Shown in pieces: positions 5,762 to 9,224 of a stretch of DNA of 9,224 nt. The DNA lies in contig JAFOFS010000246.1 of assembly GCA_017387165.1 (NCBI GenBank), forward strand, positions 1-9,224, written 5' to 3'. The position numbers and the translations under genes were made by a program. Origin of the DNA: Clostridia bacterium. Its GTDB lineage: Bacteria; Bacillota; Clostridia; Oscillospirales; Acutalibacteraceae. Numbering within the stretch: the stretch's first letter is position 1; every line of letters begins with the position of its first letter. A model generated the notes under the pieces. It saw nothing but the letters and a program-made list of their open reading frames with translations, had not been told where the DNA came from and did not search any database.

Positions 5762-6106
5762 ATGGATGCTTTGAAACTGATTGCTGCTGACAGCCTGAAG
5801 GCGGAACTGCCGGAGTTCGGTATCGGCGACGTTGTTCGCGTGGGTGTTAAGATCCGCGAAGGCAACAACGAGCGTATCCAGAACTTCGAGGGCACCGTGA
5901 TCGCGATGCGCGGTACCGGCGTTGCCAAGACCTTCACCGTTCGCCGTGTTTCCTACGGTGTCGGCGTGGAGCGTGTGTTCCCGTTCCACTCTCCGAGCGT
6001 TGCGGAAGTCAAGGTGGTCCGCTATGGTAAGGTTCGCCGTGCGAAGCTGTACTACCTGCGTGATCGCGTTGGTAAGGCTGCGAAGGTCAAAGAGTTGCTG
6101 AAGTAA
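5762..6106 (+). CDS. rplS: Large-subunit ribosomal protein L19 (bL19)
   Basis: The 114-residue protein matches the usual bL19 length (115 in B. subtilis). It has the family blocks [19 protein letters not shown] (outline, residues 22-40), [30 protein letters not shown] and a basic end with [18 protein letters not shown]19 sits at the 30S-50S interface of the ribosome. ATG 5762 is preceded by AGGAGG at 5747-5752. The frame is open upstream to 5615, but that part runs through the promoter -10 and the folded leader and is not family sequence. In most Firmicutes rplS follows rimM and trmD; neither is next to it here, and the gene has its own promoter, leader and terminator. Confidence 0.98.
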   Translation: MDALKLIAADSLKAELPEFGIGDVVRVGVKIREGNNERIQNFEGTVIAMRGTGVAKTFTVRRVSYGVGVERVFPFHSPSVAEVKVVRYGKVRRAKLYYLRDRVGKAAKVKELLK

Positions 6107-6112
6107 TTCGAA

Positions 6113-6183
6113 ACAAAGGGGTTGTCTCGAACCAAGAAGCGGATAGATGCGCTGAAGGTTTTGAGGCAACCTTTTGTTTTTAT
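6113..6183 (+). terminator. Rho-independent terminator after rplS
   Basis: A long hairpin pairs GGTTGTCTCGAACC (6120-6133) with GGTTTTGAGGCAACC (6157-6171), with wobble pairs and one bulged T. Flanking A and T bases extend the lower stem, and AGCG/CGCT (6138-6141, 6150-6153) can pair inside the loop. A T-rich run (6172-6184, interrupted by G and A) follows. It separates highly expressed rplS from the lepB cluster. The stem is imperfect, so some read-through is plausible. Confidence 0.8.
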
Positions 6184-6204
6184 TCGGAAAAGGAGGCGAT
6201 CGGA

Positions 6205-6753
6205 GTGCAGGTATCGTCCAAAAAAGAGTTTCGGTCGCGTACCGAAGTGTTGTTGCAACTGGTGTTTGATTGGGTGGCGGCGCTGGTGACGGCGCTGGCT
6301 GTTCTTGTCGCGCTGTTTATTTTTCTTTTCCGCGTGGTAGAGGTGGATGGCGATTCGATGCAGACGACCCTCTACGACAAGGATCGCTTGATTCTTTGGA
6401 CGGTTGGGTGCCAACCGGAGCAAGGAGATATCGTGGTGGTGGACCGCTATACGGAGGATCCGCTGATCAAGCGTGTGATCGGGCTGCCGGGCGATACGGT
6501 CGAGGTGACGGAGGATGCGGTGTACGTGAACGGAATTCGCCTCGAGGAACCGTATGTCAATGCGAATTTCCCGAACGTTCCGCACGGAATGGAGGTCACG
6601 GTGCCGGACGGGCATGTCTTTGTGATGGGTGATCACCGCAACAATTCCAGTGACAGCCGCGCCGAGCATATCGGCTGTGTAAGAGAAGAAAATCTGGTCG
6701 GAAAAGTGATTTTCCGCTTTTACCCGTTTTCCGCCATTGGCGGCGTGGAATGA
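6205..6753 (+). CDS. lepB: Type I signal peptidase, first of a tandem pair
   Basis: The 182-residue membrane-bound serine protease removes signal peptides from secreted proteins on the outer face of the membrane. A short basic N-terminus precedes one transmembrane helix (about 20-42). The catalytic serine is in GDSMQTTL (Ser51), and the lysine of the Ser/Lys dyad is in LIKRVIGLPGD (Lys89). The late conserved box VMGDHRNNSSDSR is present. Size and single anchor fit the Gram-positive S26 family. The GTG start at 6205 has AGGAGG (6191-6196) 8 bases upstream. No recognisable promoter lies between the rplS terminator and this start. Eleven bases separate it from a paralogous signal peptidase gene. 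Confidence 0.95.
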   Translation: MQVSSKKEFRSRTEVLLQLVFDWVAALVTALAVLVALFIFLFRVVEVDGDSMQTTLYDKDRLILWTVGCQPEQGDIVVVDRYTEDPLIKRVIGLPGDTVEVTEDAVYVNGIRLEEPYVNANFPNVPHGMEVTVPDGHVFVMGDHRNNSSDSRAEHIGCVREENLVGKVIFRFYPFSAIGGVE

Positions 6754-6764
6754 GGTGAGGGGCA

Positions 6765-7316
6765 GTGGAGGATAAGAAATCCGCTTTTCTTCGCCGTGCG
6801 TTTGATGTGGCGGAGGTTCTCGTGACGGCGCTGGTGATCGCCACTGCGCTTTACGCGGCAGGCTTTCGACAGGCAGAAGTGGTGGGCAACTCGATGCAGA
6901 CCACGCTGCAAAACGGCGAACGGTTGCTGTTGCACAATTTTTTCTACGAACCGAAACCGGGCGATATCGTGGTGATCAATCGCTACGATGCCGATAAGCA
7001 CTACAATTCGGTCGATTTTGCTCTCGGACGGGATGAGCCGCTGGTCAAGCGCGTGATCGCCGTCGGCGGTGATACGGTGCGTGTGGAAAAAGACGCTGTA
7101 TTTGTTAACGGCACGCAGTTAAACGAGCCGTACGTGCATTTTCAGAATGAACCGTACGGAATGGAAGTGACGGTGCCGGAAGGCTTTCTGTTCGTGATGG
7201 GAGATCATCGCGATGACTCTCTCGACAGCCGCTTTGAAGAGGTTGGCTTGATCAAAACGAGTGACGTGATGGGGAAGGCTGTTTGGAAGCTGGCGCCCTT
7301 TGGTCGCGTCGAATAA
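6765..7316 (+). CDS. lepB: Type I signal peptidase, second of a tandem pair
   Basis: This 183-residue paralogue of the preceding gene has one membrane anchor (about 13-34), catalytic serine in GNSMQTTL (Ser43), catalytic lysine in LVKRVIAVGGD (Lys95) and the box VMGDHRDDSLDSR. Compared with the first copy, about 14 residues are inserted just before the lysine (within 75-91, DADKHYNSVDF), while the N-terminal region is shorter. Both keep the stretch GMEVTVP. All catalytic residues are intact, so it should be active. The GTG at 6765 is preceded by a GGTGAGGGG purine tract overlapping the end of the first gene. The pair arose by tandem duplication followed by divergence; different substrate preference or dosage are both possible. 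Confidence 0.94.
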   Translation: MEDKKSAFLRRAFDVAEVLVTALVIATALYAAGFRQAEVVGNSMQTTLQNGERLLLHNFFYEPKPGDIVVINRYDADKHYNSVDFALGRDEPLVKRVIAVGGDTVRVEKDAVFVNGTQLNEPYVHFQNEPYGMEVTVPEGFLFVMGDHRDDSLDSRFEEVGLIKTSDVMGKAVWKLAPFGRVE

Positions 7317-7330
7317 CGGAGTTAAAAAAG

Positions 7331-8209
7331 ATGAACGAATATATGTCAAAGGATATTCAGTGGTTTCCGGGGCATATGACCAAGGCTCGCCGCCGTATGG
7401 AGGCGGATCTCGGAAAAGTGGATATGGTCATTGAAATCGTGGATGCCCGTATCCCGGTCAGCAGCCGCAATCCGGATCTGCAGACGCTGGCGCAAAACAA
7501 ACCGCGGTTGCTCATTTTAAACAAGGCGGATTTGGCGGATAAGGCGGCGAATGCTCGCTGGAGTGCGTGGTTCCGGAGCCAGGGCTATGCGGTTTTGGAG
7601 GCGGATTGCCGTTCGGGAAAAGGCTTGCAACAACTGAATGCCACCATTAAAAGCGTTATGGAGGAACAGCGCGCCGCGTGGGAGAAAAAGGGGATGATCG
7701 GTCGCCAGATCAAGGCCATGGTGGTCGGTATTCCGAACGTCGGCAAATCCTCCTTTATCAATCGCATCAACCAAAAGGGAAGCAGCGCCAAGGCGGAGGA
7801 TCGCCCCGGCGTCACGCGTGACAACCGCTGGTATGCGGTATCGTCGGATATTCTGCTGCTGGATACGCCCGGTGTGCTGTGGCCGAAGTTTCAAGATCAA
7901 ACGGTCGGCTTGCATCTCGCTTTCACCGGTGCGGTGCGTGACGACATCCTGGACGTAGAAGAACTGGCTTGCGCTCTGCTGGCGGTGCTTCGTCGCGAGT
8001 ACGAGGATTGTCTGCGCGAGCGTTATAAGCTGACGGGAGAGCTGGAGGAAGAAGCGTACGATCTGCTGCAACAGATCGGGCGCAAGCGTGGTATGCTTGT
8101 TTCCGGCGGTGAGGTAAACACCGAACGCGCAGCGCGTATGTTGTTGGATGAATATCGCGGAGGCAAACTCGGCGCGTTGACCCTTGAGTTTCCTTCGGAG
8201 GCGAGGTAA
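7331..8209 (+). CDS. rbgA: Ribosome biogenesis GTPase RbgA (YlqF)
   Basis: The 292-residue protein is a circularly permuted GTPase: G4 (NKAD, 64-67) comes before G1 (GIPNVGKSS, 133-141) and G3 (DTPG, 178-181). The N-terminus [13 protein letters not shown] and [11 protein letters not shown] are hallmarks of RbgA, and the C-terminal helical domain contains KRGMLVSGG. RbgA acts in a late step of 50S assembly, promoting incorporation of proteins such as uL16. Its length is close to the 282 residues in B. subtilis. The ATG at 7331 is chosen because GGAG (7318-7321) lies 9 bases upstream; an ATG at 7343 lacks such a site, and the frame upstream of 7331 lies inside lepB. It sits 14 bases after lepB and 5 before rnhB, the standard Firmicutes order. 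Confidence 0.97.
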   Translation: MNEYMSKDIQWFPGHMTKARRRMEADLGKVDMVIEIVDARIPVSSRNPDLQTLAQNKPRLLILNKADLADKAANARWSAWFRSQGYAVLEADCRSGKGLQQLNATIKSVMEEQRAAWEKKGMIGRQIKAMVVGIPNVGKSSFINRINQKGSSAKAEDRPGVTRDNRWYAVSSDILLLDTPGVLWPKFQDQTVGLHLAFTGAVRDDILDVEELACALLAVLRREYEDCLRERYKLTGELEEEAYDLLQQIGRKRGMLVSGGEVNTERAARMLLDEYRGGKLGALTLEFPSEAR

Positions 8210-8214
8210 AACGT

Positions 8215-8823
8215 ATGACGATCTGGGAATTTGATGAGAGTGTCCGTGAAGAGGGTTATCCGATCGTAGCAGGTATCGACGAGGCCGGACGCGGTCCGCT
8301 TTGCGGTCCGGTTTGCGCAGCGGCGGTGATTTTGCCGGAAGGTCTGGTGATCGACGGACTGAACGATTCCAAGAAACTGACCGAAAAAAAGCGTGAGGAG
8401 CTGTTTGAGCAAATCACTTCGCAGGCGCTGGCTTACGGAATCGGCTTTGCGGAAGTCGAAGAAATCGAAGAGGTGAATATTCTCAATGCCACCTATTTGG
8501 CGATGTGCCGTGCGGCCGAGCAGCTGAGCATCACCCCTTCGTTGGTGCTGGTGGATGGCAACCGTACGCCGAAAGGCTTGCGCTTCCCATCTCGTACGGT
8601 TATCAAGGGTGACGCCTTGTCCGCCTCTGTGGCGGCTGCGTCGGTGCTGGCAAAGGTCAGCCGTGATCGCTTGTTGCTGGAACTGGACGCGCAGTATCCG
8701 CAATACGGTTTTGCCAAGCACAAAGGCTATGGAACGGCGGCGCACTACGAAGCGCTTCGTCAATACGGGCCTTGTCCGGCACATCGTATGTCCTTTTTGA
8801 GAAAGTTTTTTGAGGAGACATGA
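8215..8823 (+). CDS. rnhB: Ribonuclease HII
   Basis: The 202-residue cytoplasmic endonuclease cleaves the RNA strand of RNA-DNA hybrids and single ribonucleotides in DNA. The catalytic acidic residues are visible: Asp22 and Glu23 in [14 protein letters not shown], Asp114 in VLVDGNR, and Asp133 in [22 protein letters not shown] (given in outline). NDSKKL and the C-terminal KHKGYGT and HRMSF motifs are also typical. The ribosome binding site (GAGG, 8203-8206) overlaps the end of rbgA, whose stop is 5 bases before this ATG. The stop overlaps an ATG that is not the preferred start of the next gene. Confidence 0.97.
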   Translation: MTIWEFDESVREEGYPIVAGIDEAGRGPLCGPVCAAAVILPEGLVIDGLNDSKKLTEKKREELFEQITSQALAYGIGFAEVEEIEEVNILNATYLAMCRAAEQLSITPSLVLVDGNRTPKGLRFPSRTVIKGDALSASVAAASVLAKVSRDRLLLELDAQYPQYGFAKHKGYGTAAHYEALRQYGPCPAHRMSFLRKFFEET

Positions 8824-8825
8824 CG

Positions 8826-9212
8826 ATGGCGAAGGTATCCGGCGGCGCGGCAGGGGAAATACTTGCGGCTCGTTATTTGATTGATAAAGGTTACCGTTTG
8901 TTGGCGACCAATTATCGTTCCCGATTCGGCGAGGTGGATATCATTGCCGAAAACGAACGGTTTCTGGTGTTTGTCGAGGTAAAGACGCGAGGCGAAAACG
9001 CCTATTTCGAGCCTCGCGAGGCGGTAACTGCCGCCAAACAGCAGAAGATCATTAAGGCGTCGATGGGGTACATTGTGCAACACCCGACCGATCTGCAACC
9101 GCGATTTGATGTAATTGAGGTGCTTTCCGACCCTCGTGCTCCGATGAAAGCAAAGGAAATCCGTCATCTGGAGAATGCTTTTGATATCGGAAATTCACAC
9201 GCTTGGTTTTAA
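8826..9212 (+). CDS. yraN: YraN / UPF0102 family putative endonuclease-fold protein
   Basis: The 128-residue protein has the family layout: GGAAGEILAARYLIDKGY near the start, NYRSRFGEVDIIA (29-41), then FVEVKTR (49-55). Glu11, Asp38, Glu51 and Lys53 fit the active-site pattern of the PD-(D/E)xK nuclease fold. RFDVIEV (93-99) is also conserved. The biological role remains poorly defined in most bacteria; links to DNA repair or recombination have been proposed from the fold. The ATG at 8826 is preferred because GAGGAG (8812-8817) is 8 bases upstream; the ATG at 8820, overlapping the rnhB stop, would leave only 2 bases. It closes the rplS–lepB–rbgA–rnhB–yraN order. Only 12 bases follow, with no terminator visible. 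Confidence 0.94.
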   Translation: MAKVSGGAAGEILAARYLIDKGYRLLATNYRSRFGEVDIIAENERFLVFVEVKTRGENAYFEPREAVTAAKQQKIIKASMGYIVQHPTDLQPRFDVIEVLSDPRAPMKAKEIRHLENAFDIGNSHAWF

Positions 9213-9224
9213 AGACGTAAAGCG

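Noticed and set aside
5702..6146. AAGCGGATAG occurs in the rplS leader (5702-5711) and in the rplS terminator loop (6137-6146)
   Set aside because: A 10-base match within 9 kb is expected many times by chance, and no pairing or shared role is evident.
7283..7330. Upstream start for RbgA inside lepB
   Set aside because: The extra residues come from the lepB coding sequence in another frame; ATG 7331 has GGAG at proper spacing and gives the family N-terminus.
8023..8784. 253-codon open frame on the - strand opposite rbgA/rnhB
   Set aside because: It spans two confident + strand genes and resembles no known protein.
1..9224. CRISPR arrays, insertion sequences, tRNA or rRNA genes, phage genes
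   Set aside because: No regularly spaced repeats, transposase motifs, terminal inverted repeats, or tRNA/rRNA signatures were seen; the genes are packed and in ordinary order.

Overview
The window looks like chromosomal DNA from an endospore-forming member of the Clostridia, probably an Oscillospiraceae/Ruminococcaceae-type anaerobe. The reasons are a full-length SpoIVA, a SpoIVFB-like protease, strong AGGAGG ribosome binding sites, a moderately high GC content, and the typical Firmicutes run rplS–lepB–rbgA–rnhB–yraN. All supported genes are on the + strand. I see no mobile element, CRISPR array, tRNA or rRNA.

Layout. (1) Bases 1-672 are the 3' part of a glycoside hydrolase gene (GH39-like), closed by a strong hairpin terminator. 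(2) Bases 709-3016 form a compact sporulation operon: a sigma-E-like promoter, spoIVA, a 74-residue single-pass membrane protein, and a short SpoIVFB-like site-2 protease, joined by 4-base stop/start overlaps. (3) Bases 3013-5558 hold a vegetative-type promoter with an unusual pair of inverted 14-base elements. It drives a TIGR03960-type radical SAM protein and its usual partner, the TIGR03936/DUF2344 protein, which overlap by 14 bases. (4) Bases 5598-6183 are the rplS unit: near-consensus promoter, structured leader of about 130 nt, ribosomal protein L19, terminator. (5) Bases 6205-9212 are a tightly packed housekeeping cluster: two tandem type I signal peptidases, the ribosome-assembly GTPase RbgA, RNase HII and a YraN/UPF0102 protein.

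How they work together. Group 2 combines the ATPase that builds the spore coat base with a membrane protease of the family that activates pro-sigma-K, so it is a mother-cell module. Groups 3-5 are growth genes concerned with RNA/ribosome function, secretion and nucleic acid maintenance. No obvious promoter precedes lepB, so group 5 probably relies on transcription passing the rplS terminator or on a signal I cannot recognise.

The most interesting points are the 74-residue protein in the SpoIVFA position beside a protease without a CBS domain, the inverted elements at the radical SAM promoter, the sigma-E promoter embedded in the upstream terminator, the folded rplS leader, and the lepB duplication.
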